Shown here piece after piece: positions 45,604 through 55,511 of a stretch of DNA of 64,000 nt. The position numbers were made by a program, and so were the translations under genes. The notes below the pieces were generated by a model. That model saw nothing but the letters and a program-made list of their open reading frames with translations. It searched no databases and was not told the origin of the DNA. Every line of letters begins with the position of its first letter. Positions within the stretch are counted from its first letter, which is position 1. Origin of the DNA: DATKDF01 sp963752045 (lineage in GTDB: Bacteria; Acidobacteriota; Vicinamibacteria; Vicinamibacterales; SCN-69-37); the NCBI GenBank assembly GCA_963752045.1, contig CAVVWN010000011.1:91113-155112 (forward strand). Reading direction: 5' to 3'.

Positions 45604-48600
45604 TCTGCGCCAGTGCTTCAATCGTGGCGGCGATGCTTCGCAGCATGTCAGTGGCGAGCGGCGCGCTCCTGCGCGTCCCACGGGCAGCCGCCAGCTCCCG
45701 CTCGTACGTGACTCGAATGGCCGCCATCAGCTCCTCTGCCAGCCTGGTGGCGCGTCCGTCCCGTTCGAAGTCGTCGACGTAGGCCTGTCCGTAGACGGTT
45801 CTGGCACGGTTGTCGACGAACATGACCGAAGCCCGGGTCATGCTCACGGGCACGAGGACGGCCGCGATCTCCACCTCGGTGGCCCATCCGTCCTCGCTGA
45901 GGAACAGGAAGGTCGCGGTGTCCAGGAGCCTGGGTTCCAGGGCTCGCGCCCTCTCGTATTCGGCCAGGAGGGCCCGGGCGGGTGCGTACGTCGCGTATTC
46001 GAGGGTCAGGCGGCGCAGGGCCGTGGTGAATGCGGCGTCGGTTGGACCGCGCGAGAGAAACAGCTCGGTCGCCGGATCGGCCATCCGCCCGGCTGAGAAC
46101 TGGAGATCACACTGTGCTCGCTGCTCCGCCAGGTCCGCCGGCTGCTTCGCCGGTTTCAAGTAGGGCAGGAGGTTCTCACGGTGGGCGGAGAGGGCCTCGA
46201 TATTGAGGGACATCACCCGCGGGTTGGCCATCGAAAACGGCGCCGAGAACTCGAGGTACAGATGGTCGTCCGTGTTGACGACGCCAGCCGCTCCGAACCG
46301 GCTCATGCCTTCCGTCCCCATCACGAAGTAGGCCAGCAGATCGGTCGCCGAGCCCATGTTGACCTGTTCGAGGTCGCCGGCGACGACGGGCGAGGCAGCG
46401 ACCCGCCGGTCGAGCTCAGCCTCATCGATCTCGAACGGTTCGTTGCTGCCCACCATCACGGCGTCGTAGTGCGTGCGCCACATCATCGTGTGCGCGAAGT
46501 GCCGTTGAAACGTCCTGACGACGGAGGCCAGATCCTCGGGAGTCAGTTCGTACAAAGGCAGCCACTGCGCGATGACTCCTCCCGCGCGCAGGCGCCTGGC
46601 GGCCAACGCGAAGTGCTCGCTGGCGTACAGGGAGCTGGCACCCCTGAACCACGGGTGAATCGGGTCGGCCGTGATGACGTCGAACATCTGATTCGTGGTC
46701 AACAGGAAGTTGCGGCCGTCATTGAGAACGACCCTGACCTTTGGGCTGTCCAGCACGTGATGGTTGTATTCCTCGAATGTCCTCGCCACACCACGCACTT
46801 GCGGTTCGATCTCGACGAGCGTGACCCGTTCAACCGTCGGGTGCACGGCCGTGGCTCCGGCTGTCATCCCGCTCCCCATGCCGATGACCAGCACGTCGCG
46901 GGGATTCCGGCTGAGCAGCGTTGGCAGATGCCCGAGTGTGAATTGCACCTGCCGGGCCTGCAGATGGGAGGACGCTTCGACTCGTCCGTTCGTGATGAAG
47001 GCCTGCTCGCCGCCCTTGACGCGGATGACGCTGACGATCGATTCGGTGCCTTCCGCGTAGTAGAGGACATCGGTATTGTCGACGGCTTCGCGGATCCTCT
47101 CGGGCGTGCTGAAGGCCTCAGGCTGGTTGCTGCGGAAGATGGCGAGGTAGTTCCGGTCCCACATCCTGGCCGCGTCCGGATGCACCATCAGAATGGCCAG
47201 AAGCGCCAGAGTCAGCGTCGTCACGGCAGGCTGGAAGCCACCGTTGCGGCTGGAGGTGCGCCAGCACGAGCACGCCCAGCCCCAGGTTGAGCACGGTGAG
47301 GAGCTGGAGGGAGGTCTCGATTCCGAAGAAGTGAATCAGCACGAGTCCGCTCGTGGCGGCGCCGAGGACGGCACCGACGGTGTTGGCGGCGAGCACGTTC
47401 CCGACGGCACGCCCGACGGCCCGCCGGTGCCGCGCCACCGCTTCTCCGGCGAGGGGAAACGCGGCACCCATGAAGAGGGCCGGGACCACCATGTACAGGA
47501 AGGCCAGCGAGAAACTGGCCCAGATCCGGGTACGAAAGGCCTCGAGTCCGGCACCGGACACCAGGCTCTGGATGCGCACGGCCTGCGCTGGAATGTCGCG
47601 CAGGTACACCGTGACGAGAAGCGCGGTGATGCCGATGGCGACCTGCGTCACGCCGAACCAGGTGACGATGCGCCTGGTGGTCATGGCCGCCCCTGCCGTC
47701 CGCGCCAAGAGTCCGCACGCCGCACTGCCGAGCGCGATGCCGGTGAGAAAAGCCACCAGGATGATCGTGAATCCGTACACGCTTGCGCCGGTGGCCAGCG
47801 TGAGGATGCGGGTCCACAGCACCTCGTAACCCAGCGCACAGAAGCCGCTCACGCCAATCCCCCAGAGAACCAGCCCGAACGGCAATCTCTCGAACCCGAC
47901 TTCGCGCTCAGGGGAGTTCGACGGGGGCGACGGCGCGGGTGTGATGGCGGGCGACGCTGCGGCGGGCGTCGTCGTCTCGGGCAGCACGAGGCATACGAAA
48001 CCGATGACCGCATTCGTGGCCACGGCGAGATACAGGGTGACGCTCACCGGGAACAGACGCAGCAGGAGGAAACCTGCGGCGAGCGCCCCAACTACCGCGC
48101 CGAACGTGTTGACGCCGTAGAGGAAGGACAGGTGCCGGCGCAGACGCTCGGGCTGGTGCGTAATGAAACGCGAAAGGACAGGAAGGGTCGCCCCCATGAG
48201 CATCGTTGGCACGATGAGGGCGACGATCGAGAAGAGCATGCGGACAGCGGTCAGGTACAGCGTGGCGTCGTCGCGGCCCTGCGCCAGCGTGACGTAGATC
48301 GACGGATACAGCTTTATCAAGCCCAGCGGATGCCAGCGCCGACGCCGCGATTCCGATTTCCAGGAAGGCATACAGACGAAGCGGCCGGCGCACGCCGTCG
48401 ACCCGCCGGCCGACGACGTAACTTCCGAGCGCCAGTCCGGCCATGAAGGTCGAGAGCACGGCCGTCACGGCCAGGTGCGACCCGCCGAACACGAGCGTGA
48501 GCGCCCGGACCCACACCACCTGATAGACGAGGGCCGCGGCGCCCGACAGCAGGAAGAGCAGATAGATCAGGCCCACGACCGACAGCGACATGTCTCGACC

Positions 48601-48612
48601 GGCGACCTTCAT
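45587..48612 (-). pseudogene. fused MFS-type membrane / spermidine-synthase-like protein, two frame breaks
   Basis: The composite is 1007 residues. The first part (about 1-480) has roughly twelve to fourteen TMs, starting LIYLLFLLSGAAALVYQVVWVR. The second part (about 490-760) is a spermidine-synthase-type Rossmann domain with VLVIGMGSGMTAGATAVHP, VTLVEIEPQV and VVLNDGRNFL. A helical tail ends the protein. Extra bases are at about 48330 and about 47235. ATG 48612 overlaps the upstream stop by four bases. Similar fused proteins are annotated 'fused MFS/spermidine synthase' and their substrate is not settled. It sits in the middle of the cytochrome operon. Confidence 0.82.
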
Positions 48613-49199
48613 GACGGTGGCCTCATCAGCTTGTCGAGGAGCGCGTCAATGGCCTGCTCGGTCACCTTGTTCATGGGCTGGCCGCCTCCTCCAATCAGCC
48701 GGTTCCAGAAGCTGATCTTTCCCTTCGTCGACGATGCGCTCCAGACGACTCGGCCGGTTCCGGTCTCCACGATCTGGATGCTCATCGAGATGATGTTTGC
48801 CGTGCTCGTGCCCGCGCGCACCTCGCCGTACTCCCGCACGACGCCGGTGATCACGGCGTCGACCTTCAGCAGCGAGCCGAGCTTGACGACCTCCTCCGGC
48901 GTTGGCGCCTCTGGCCTCTGCAGCTCGGTCATCGCCGCGCCCCTGGCTACCTCGCCGACCGGCAGCACGTACACCGCCTGGGTAGCGAGCAGGCGGTTGA
49001 TGAACACGTCGCGTACCCGTTCGGCCGACACCTGATCTCTGGCGAGGTTGGTGAAAGGCATGACCGCGACCGTCTGGATGGCGCCGAAGTCCATGCGTGA
49101 ATCCCGGAAAACGTCGGTCACCTGCGCCAGGCAGACGGACGAGTCGATGACGAGCCCCCACATCGCCAACGCCAGCACACTGGACATCCGTCTGCTCAT
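48609..49199 (-). CDS. exported CsgG/LpoB-like protein
   Basis: A 196-residue protein with a signal peptide (about 1-26). The core VAVMPFTNLARDQVSAERVRDVF and LKVDAVITGVVREYG (shown in parts, about 43-120), followed by TGRVVWSAS, matches the same fold as the two domains of the 44.4-45.6 kb protein. No lipobox cysteine is evident. Its stop overlaps the MFS/spermidine-synthase start by ATGA. Possibly an outer-membrane assembly factor. Intact frame. Confidence 0.68.
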   Translation of the reverse strand: MSRRMSSVLALAMWGLVIDSSVCLAQVTDVFRDSRMDFGAIQTVAVMPFTNLARDQVSAERVRDVFINRLLATQAVYVLPVGEVARGAAMTELQRPEAPTPEEVVKLGSLLKVDAVITGVVREYGEVRAGTSTANIISMSIQIVETGTGRVVWSASSTKGKISFWNRLIGGGGQPMNKVTEQAIDALLDKLMRPPS

Positions 49200-49215
49200 G
49201 AAAGCCTCGCACTCG

Positions 49216-51405
49216 TCACAGGAACAACCTCACGCGCGCGCTGAAGATTCTGACTTCGGTTGTCACAAACTCGGTGACACCGCGGGTCCGCTGGAACGAG
49301 ACGTCGATGTACGAGCGTGGCGACACGTTCCATCGCACTGCACTCACGGCGTTTCGTTCCGTGCCGAACTGCACAGGTCGGACGGTCTCGTTGTAGGCAA
49401 AGACGATCTGCAGGGTGCCGTCTGGAAAAGGCGTCCAGGATGTGCTGATGTTGAGGGCCGTACGTGTGGCCTGGCCCGTGGTGACGATCACTTCTCCGCC
49501 GAGCACGAGGTGAATGGTGCGAGATGGATCGAACGCCACTGCGGCGTACGACCGGCGCTGCCGGTACTCGGGCGGGCCCTCGAAGGTGCCGGACCGGTCC
49601 GTCGTTCTCTCGTCGTAGCTCAGCGTCAGGCTGAACTGCGCCAGAGGCACGATCGTGGCGCTGGCATTGGCGAGCCGGTCTCGCGAGATCTCCCCGGTCT
49701 CCCGCTCCGTGTACGTCCAGCCGAACCCGAACAGTACGTCGATGCCCTGATACGGCCTGGCCGAGTTCTGGACGAAGAGTCCCCTGCGGCTCGTCGGCAT
49801 GCCGGCGGTGCGCTCGGTCAGGCCCGAGAAGAGAAACGAGCTCCGCAACGTCGGTACCGGCTCGACTGTGAGCGTGGCCGTCGAGACCGTCGCGACCCTG
49901 TCGCCTCGGACATCGCGACCCTGCTCGCGGGCGCCCCGCGCGAACATCGAGACGAACCGCCCGAAGGCGTGGGTCACGGACAGGCCGTTCGACAGCGTGT
50001 CGATGCGCCTGCCGGAGCCATCCGTGCCGCTGTAGAAATAGAGTCCCTCGTAGTAGAGCCCCGGTCGATCGAGAAGCCGCATGCGGGCATTGGTGTTGAG
50101 GCGATAGGTGCCGCGGGTCAGCCGGTCGTCTACCTCGGTTGCCGGGCGGCTCACGAAGGCCTGCAGTTCGGTGACGAAGATGTCCGTGAATCGGGATGCG
50201 TCGGGCACGGCCGGCGACAGCGGACGCGTGACCACTTTGATGTAACGGGCCGTGACCGCCGGAAAATCGATCTCGAAGTGATGCTCGAACGTGCCGAACC
50301 GGGCCACGGGTACCGACGCTTCGCGACGCCATGTCAGATTGTCCTGGCTGCTGAAGATCTCCCAGGAGAAGCTGTTCGCGATCTCGAGCGGGAGTTCGCG
50401 ATCCACCCAGACCAGAAACCGATTCACGACGGCCGGCGTCAGCAGATCGAGACCGATGTTCCGTATCTGGGCCCCTATCGGTGATGGCGGGACGCCGAGG
50501 TTGATGCCGGCCGCTGCGGTGAGGTTGCCGTCGATGAGCGCCGGGTTGTCACTGAGCGTCACCGTGGCGGGCGTGTCGCTCACCGTCGACAGCCCGGCAA
50601 ACGGCGTCACCGGGACTGCGACTTCGCCCCCGTCGCCCCGCGCCGTTGTCCTGAGATCAAGGTGATCGACATTGGCAATCGTGTTCCAGCGAAGTCGGTC
50701 GGCGATGAAAGACTCCGAGTAGCCGAGGCGGCCCGCGTGCGACACCTGGCGGGTGTCGAGCCTGTTGACCCGGTCGTTGGTGTCGATATATGTGCCGCGG
50801 TAGTAGAGATTCAGTCCCCAGTGACTGAAATCGGATGTCATCGAGCCGAAGTCCCGCGACCGGTCCTCGAACCTGCGCTCTCCGTCGAAGGTGTTCGTCT
50901 TGAGGAACTGAAAGTCCGAGCGAGGTCCGCCCTGAGGGTTCCAGCCTAGGTAGGCCGCGTATTCGTCGCTCACGAGCTTCAGTGTCGGCAGGCCGGCCGT
51001 CCTGGTGACGCCCTCACGCCTGTAGTAGCCGATCCCGGGTGAGAACACCGGATTGGTCGAACGGAGCAGGGCGAATGGCCGGCTTCGAGTGACGGTCGAG
51101 TCGGTCGTCACCGGGCCGGACGTGGATGAACGCACGTCGACCTCGAACACGCCGCCGGCCGTGAGCCTCAGAGCGGGGTAGAGGAGCGAATTCAGGTTCA
51201 CCGTGAACGTGGGAAAGATGTTCGTCGAGTCCGTCTTCGTGACGGCTCCGGACGCGAACGTGCTCGTCGTCGACGTCGTGCTGAACACTGCTTCTATGCC
51301 TGCCTGCATGCCCGCAAAAATGCCCGATTGCGCCGTGGCCGGACTGGCGAAGACCGTGAGCGAACAGCCTGCGAGGAGCGTGTACCCGACGGCCCGGCCT
51401 GGCAC
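49216..51405 (-). CDS. beta-barrel outer-membrane protein with discoidin-like insert
   Basis: A 729-residue protein with a signal peptide (about 1-25). Most of it alternates polar and aromatic residues like barrel strands and it ends EVRIFSARVRLFL. In the middle (about 250-420) an F5/8C-discoidin-like domain is seen (FSWEIFSSQDNLTWRREA, then ARYIKVVTRPL). Its start lies directly at the stop of the YVTN gene. In porin-cytochrome conduits a barrel of this size holds a multihaem cytochrome across the outer membrane. That role is inferred from neighbours only. Intact frame. Confidence 0.75.
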   Translation of the reverse strand: MPGRAVGYTLLAGCSLTVFASPATAQSGIFAGMQAGIEAVFSTTSTTSTFASGAVTKTDSTNIFPTFTVNLNSLLYPALRLTAGGVFEVDVRSSTSGPVTTDSTVTRSRPFALLRSTNPVFSPGIGYYRREGVTRTAGLPTLKLVSDEYAAYLGWNPQGGPRSDFQFLKTNTFDGERRFEDRSRDFGSMTSDFSHWGLNLYYRGTYIDTNDRVNRLDTRQVSHAGRLGYSESFIADRLRWNTIANVDHLDLRTTARGDGGEVAVPVTPFAGLSTVSDTPATVTLSDNPALIDGNLTAAAGINLGVPPSPIGAQIRNIGLDLLTPAVVNRFLVWVDRELPLEIANSFSWEIFSSQDNLTWRREASVPVARFGTFEHHFEIDFPAVTARYIKVVTRPLSPAVPDASRFTDIFVTELQAFVSRPATEVDDRLTRGTYRLNTNARMRLLDRPGLYYEGLYFYSGTDGSGRRIDTLSNGLSVTHAFGRFVSMFARGAREQGRDVRGDRVATVSTATLTVEPVPTLRSSFLFSGLTERTAGMPTSRRGLFVQNSARPYQGIDVLFGFGWTYTERETGEISRDRLANASATIVPLAQFSLTLSYDERTTDRSGTFEGPPEYRQRRSYAAVAFDPSRTIHLVLGGEVIVTTGQATRTALNISTSWTPFPDGTLQIVFAYNETVRPVQFGTERNAVSAVRWNVSPRSYIDVSFQRTRGVTEFVTTEVRIFSARVRLFL

Positions 51406-52783
51406 CTACCGTGCCCCCATGACTGCGACCCCGTACGCGTCCATGCCGACGTCGATTTCCGAGGCGACCGTCCGGTCGGCGAGTCGCCCGACGACGAGCA
51501 TGCGACGATTCGGATTCACCATGTACAGGCGGCTGTCCCGTGCGTCGATCGCCATGAAGGACACACCGGCCGGGATCGGCATGGCATACAGGGGAAGCAG
51601 CGCATTGGGATCGTAGAACTCGACCATCGTCTCGCGGAGGCCGGTCAGGCACACGAGGTCACGCACGCCGTCGACCACGATGGCGTCGGCCGATGTGGCC
51701 AGCCGCGCGCGTGTGACGAGGTTCAACTGCTGCGGATCGACGACCGTCATGTAGGGGGAGCGTTCGTGGATCACGAAGAGGGCACGTCCGCGGTCGTCGA
51801 GCGCGCCCCGCAGCGGAGGTGATTCCATCGATAACGTGGCTGACAGCGTCCGGCTCCCGATGTCGATGACCGAGATCGAGCTCGACAGCGTGTTGAAGAC
51901 GAATGCGCGCGTGCCCGGCCGCGTCGACCAGGACCGAGCGTGGGCCGTCACCGACGCCGAGCCGCTGCTGTCGCGCGAGCGAGAGCGCATCGAAGAAGCT
52001 GACGCTGCTCGAACCCGGGTTGACCGCGACGAGGACCGTGCCATCCGGCGTGAGGGCCAGTTCACGCGGCTGGTCGCCCGGAGAGAGGCTGACGCGCTGA
52101 ACGATCTGCCCGGTGGCGATGTCGATCGCCTGAACCTCCTCGTCCCCGGCGCAGGCCACATACAGCCGGCGCCGGCGCTGATCCAGCGCAAGTCCGGACG
52201 GGCCCGCGCAAGTGTCGATGCCGGCGACGACCTGCGCCAGGCGCTTGTCGAAGACGGTGATCAGGTTCCAGACGGGACTCGTGACGAAGCCCAGATGATC
52301 CGTGACCGGTAATGACGGCGACACCGCCGAGAACGACGGGTGGAAGGCGAAGCTCCCCGTGACCGACTCTCCGGGCCGCAGCGCGAGCCACACGACGTGG
52401 GCCTGCTGGCCGGTGATCGAGAACGGCACGTCCAGCTCCACCGGCGCGTCGGGCACGACCAGTGCGGCAACCCCGCGGTCGGTGGCGAGGCTGGCCCGCG
52501 TGACGTGGAGCGTGAACCCGGTGTACTCGCCTACAGGCAGCCGCCCGAAGGCCAGTAGTCGTTGCCGCCCCGTTCCCTTCGACTCGACAAGCGGCAGCAT
52601 CAATGCCAGCGGGTGCTCTGCGCCACTTCTCGTCACCGCGGTGACCGACTCGAGGGCGAAGGTGAGCCTCGCCGCCTCGGGCGGGAGCGGCTGCAGGTAG
52701 AGCGAGACGCTGCTGTCAGCCGCGCGGGCGGCAGCAGGCGCGAGGAGGCACGTGAGAAAGACAATCAGACGGGCAGCAAGCAC
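51406..52783 (-). pseudogene. exported YVTN-type beta-propeller protein, one frame break
   Basis: The composite is 458 residues. GTG 52783 is chosen because the sigma-54-type promoter at 52874-52889 would start RNA downstream of the only upstream ATG (52870). A signal peptide ends APAAARA. A beta-sandwich region (about 25-165) precedes a propeller with LYVACAGDEEVQAIDIATG, FVFNTLSSSISVIDIGSRTL and RLYMVNPNRRMLVVGRLAD. One extra base at about 51913 breaks the frame at DAAGTRAF. It directly precedes the outer-membrane barrel gene. Confidence 0.75.
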
Positions 52784-52873
52784 GGGCTTTCCCAACGACC
52801 GGGCGGCAGGATTCAGGTGGACGACCAGGACCGCATGCGGATCCACTCCGTCGTACCGCTCAGGTGCCATCCG

Positions 52874-52889
52874 TGCAAACAGGCTGCCA
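52874..52889 (-). promoter_or_regulatory. sigma-54-type promoter for the YVTN-to-NHL gene run
   Basis: On the minus strand this reads TGGCAGCCTGTTTGCA. Against TGGCACGnnnnTTGCW it keeps GG and GC at the exact 10-base spacing and matches 10 of 12 specified positions. It lies in the 286-base gap after the 6-haem gene terminator and about 90 bases before the chosen start of the propeller gene. The NtrC-type activator encoded at 56-57 kb is the natural candidate to act here. The rest of the gap shows nothing else clear. Confidence 0.6.
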
Positions 52890-53018
52890 GCCGAGGACCG
52901 GCCGCGAGTCACGTTTGCCCCCATCGGTGGCGCGAATCAGCGCAGACCGTGACGGCCGTGAGGGTTCGCCCGGAAATCTCCCCGGAAGCGCGGGGGATTT
53001 TCACCGAGCAGATAGGAA

Positions 53019-53042
53019 AAGGGCCGGGAACCCCCGGCCCTT
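53019..53042 (-). terminator. intrinsic terminator after the 6-haem cytochrome gene
   Basis: On the minus strand, AAGGGCCGGG, loop GGTT, CCCGGCCCTT, then TTCC: a perfect ten-base GC-rich stem followed by a short T-run, 28 bases past the stop at 53070. It would separate the 6-haem gene from the propeller-barrel-cytochrome run, which then needs its own promoter. Confidence 0.65.
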
Positions 53043-53069
53043 CTCCCGCGGCGAGCGGTTGGTCAGGTC

Positions 53070-54345
53070 CTAGTCCTTTGCGTGGCACTTGTTGCAGAGC
53101 ACGCGCTGGTAACTCGCAAAGGCCGTCACCGGGCGGTCGTAGTAGCCGGCCTGTGTTTCGGCAGCCGTACGGCCCATGTGGTACTGCGGCGGCGTCCCGT
53201 TGTCGCTGCCGGGATACAGGCTGTGATAGACCATGAAATCGGACCCTAGGTTCCATCGCAGCGAATACGCCCAGCCGGACGCGTGCGCCCGATGGCACGA
53301 CAGGCAGGTCACCTCGTCAGTGCTGTCGGGACCGTTCAGGAACGTATTGTCATTCTTGGCATGGCTCTTGAGCAGCCCGATGTCCGCGGTGTTCTCAGCG
53401 AACGGTACGAGCGACGAGAATGATGACGCAGCAACGCCGCCAAGGTCGCCGGTCTTCACGTACGCGTTGTAGATGAGTTCCTTCCCGTTGAGGGGCTTCG
53501 TCAACCGGGTGCACGTAGTTCCCTCCGCCGGAGTGGTTGTCGGGGTGGCAGGTCGCGCACCAGTTGCCCCAGGTGTTGGTGCCTGCTGCGCCGTAGGCGA
53601 CGCGAACCTGGTTGGCGGCCTCGCTCTGGTTGTACGTGTCCGGCACGACCGCAATGGGAACGCCCGCGAACGTGACAGTCTGGGACGCATCGCCGTCGCC
53701 GCGAAGCAGGCGGTAGGCACCGACAGCCTCTCCGGCCGCCGGATCCGCACTGGTGGCGTAGGAACCGGACCCGATGATCGGGGCCCAGGTTTCACCAATC
53801 ACGCCACCTCGTTCGTAGGCTCCTGTCGACAGGCGCCGCAGCTGCCCGTGTGGGTCGTGGCAGCTCTGGCATCCGAGGCTGCCGGCCGAGAAGGTGCCGC
53901 CCGGCGCCGTCGTGTTGTTACCGATGGCATATCCGTAGTCCACCGCAATGATGTTGTGGCCGTGCGTGTCGCCATCCTCGGTGTACGTCGACGTGCTCGT
54001 GCCGCGCGTAATGCTCCAGGTATAGTCCTTCTTCAGCCAGCCGAAGTCGCCGCCTGGCGTTCGCTGCACGGGCGCTGAGCCGGCGGGCATGTTGGCTTGT
54101 GGTGTGGAGACGCGGTAACTGCTCGGCGACGTGCCCGACCGCTCGTGACACGTCAGACACGTCGAGCTCTGATCGGTGCCAACCAGGAGGTAACTTCCCC
54201 CTGCCTTCGGACTATGCATGCTGTGGCAGCCGCCGCACTCGGCGACGCCGCCCGAGTGGAAGGCCTGCGTGCGATTGCCCGATACGAACAGCAGGACCGC
54301 CACCCCCAAGAAAGTGATTCCAATTCCCAATGATTTCGAACGCAT
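53070..54345 (-). pseudogene. exported 6-haem c-type cytochrome, one frame break
   Basis: The composite is 424 residues. ATG 54345 follows GGAGGT. A signal peptide (about 1-28) precedes six CXXCH motifs: CGGCH, CLTCH, CQSCH, CATCH, CLSCH and CNKCH, spread over a long, serine/glycine/tyrosine-rich chain. One extra base at about 53505 (YVHP then LTKPLNG) breaks the frame. CGGCHSMHSP and CLSCHRAH show the doubled-CXXCH style. The low haem density and the surface-like composition suggest an extracellular or terminal partner of the larger cytochromes. Confidence 0.85.
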
Positions 54346-54370
54346 TCGCTACCTCCGTCGCGGACAACCA

Positions 54371-54388
54371 GCCGAGGATCTCCTCGGC
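54371..54388. promoter_or_regulatory. perfect palindrome in the leader of the 6-haem cytochrome gene
   Basis: GCCGAGGA-TC-TCCTCGGC, eight-base arms, between the candidate sigma-54 promoter (54404-54419) and the ribosome site. It may be an operator or an RNA hairpin. Confidence 0.45.
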
Positions 54389-54403
54389 CAATACCCTCCT
54401 TAG

Positions 54404-54419
54404 AGCAATTCCCGATCCG
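54404..54419 (-). promoter_or_regulatory. candidate sigma-54-type promoter of the 6-haem cytochrome gene
   Basis: Minus strand CGGATCGGGAATTGCT: GG and GC at the exact spacing, perfect TTGCT, 9 of 12 specified positions. It is about 60 bases before ATG 54345. The 240-base gap also holds a TGAGA-AC-TCTCA dyad at 54522-54533, about 105 bases further upstream, where an NtrC-type activator could bind. Confidence 0.45.
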
Positions 54420-54586
54420 TACGACCAGAAAGGAGACGGCCCATCTAAGCGACTGATAAGACGGTGGTTAAGGCTGGCTTTGGTCGGAAGGCCTGGCCCG
54501 CAGGCGCGTTCCGACCGTGGGTGAGAACTCTCAGGTTGGGTCAAATGGCGCAGACACCGCTCTGGTGGCGCGGCGGCGGGGGCGCG

Positions 54587-55511
54587 CTACTGCAGGACGA
54601 GCGCGAACACGCTCACGCCACGCAGGCGCATCTGGGAGACGTAGACGCGGCCCCGGGCGTCAACGGCGATGTCGTCGGGCACGATGAGATTGTCGGGCCC
54701 AAGGCCGCGGTAGCCGAACTCCGTGATGAAGTTGAAGTCCTTGTCGAACGCCATGACCACGCATCGCAGCTTGTCGGTGATGAGGAGGTTGCCACGGCTG
54801 TCCGACGTGATGCCGGACACGATGCCGAAGCGCCCGGGTGCCGAGCCCGATCTGCCGAACGACGTGACCGTGCCATCTGGCGCAGACTTGAAGACCCGGA
54901 ACATGTGTCGGCACGGTGAAGTACAGATTGCCGTCGCCGTCGACGGTGAAACCGAATGCGTCGATCCGCGTCCTGCGGCCCTTCCTCTTCTGCTTCGAGC
55001 AGGGAGCGAAGATCGACGTGAGACGTGTACGCCCCACGCGGATCGGTGACGATCACGCCCGACGGCTGAAGCGAAGTAGAAGAGATCGTTGCGGCGCATC
55101 ATCCGATTGGCGCCGAAACACGAGCCCGTCCGGGAGGTTCGTGATCTCGAGAGGCTCGATCGGGACGCCGCGGAAGTTGCAGCGCGTGACGATGGATTGG
55201 GAGTCCTTGTAGGACAGCAGGAAGATGTCTCCGCTGGCATCGACGGCAAGGTCGAGAATCTGGCCCAGATCGAGGTTCTCGCCGAAGCTGAACACCTCCA
55301 TACCGCTCGGGCTGTAGATGCGGATCAGGCTCTGATAGATGACGTAGGCCTCCCCCGTCTCCCGGTCCACGGTCACCCGCACGCCGTTGTACTCGAGCGG
55401 CCCGCCGAAGCTGGCGAGGTTGTAGAGATACGTCGCTTGTGCCTGCGCGAACGCCGTGCCGGCCCCGAGAGTCACGCACGCTGCGACGAGTGCGATGGCC
55501 AGGGCCCTCAT
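54587..55511 (-). pseudogene. exported NHL-type propeller protein, four frame breaks
   Basis: Reading through gives 306 residues. ATG 55511 overlaps the stop of the receiver-like gene by ATGA. A signal peptide (1-22) is followed by propeller blades, for example YVIYQSLIRIYSPSG, GNLYFTVPT, GNLLITDKLRCVVMAF and GRVYVSQMRLRGVSVF. Extra bases lie at about 55115, 55047, 54972 and 54906. It resembles the 38.5 kb propeller, so the cytochrome cluster is bracketed by two of these proteins. Confidence 0.72.

Noticed and set aside
52784..53018. N-terminal extension of the propeller gene up to 52924
   Set aside because: It would begin upstream of the sigma-54-type promoter and has no signal-like start; GTG 52783 gives a normal signal peptide.
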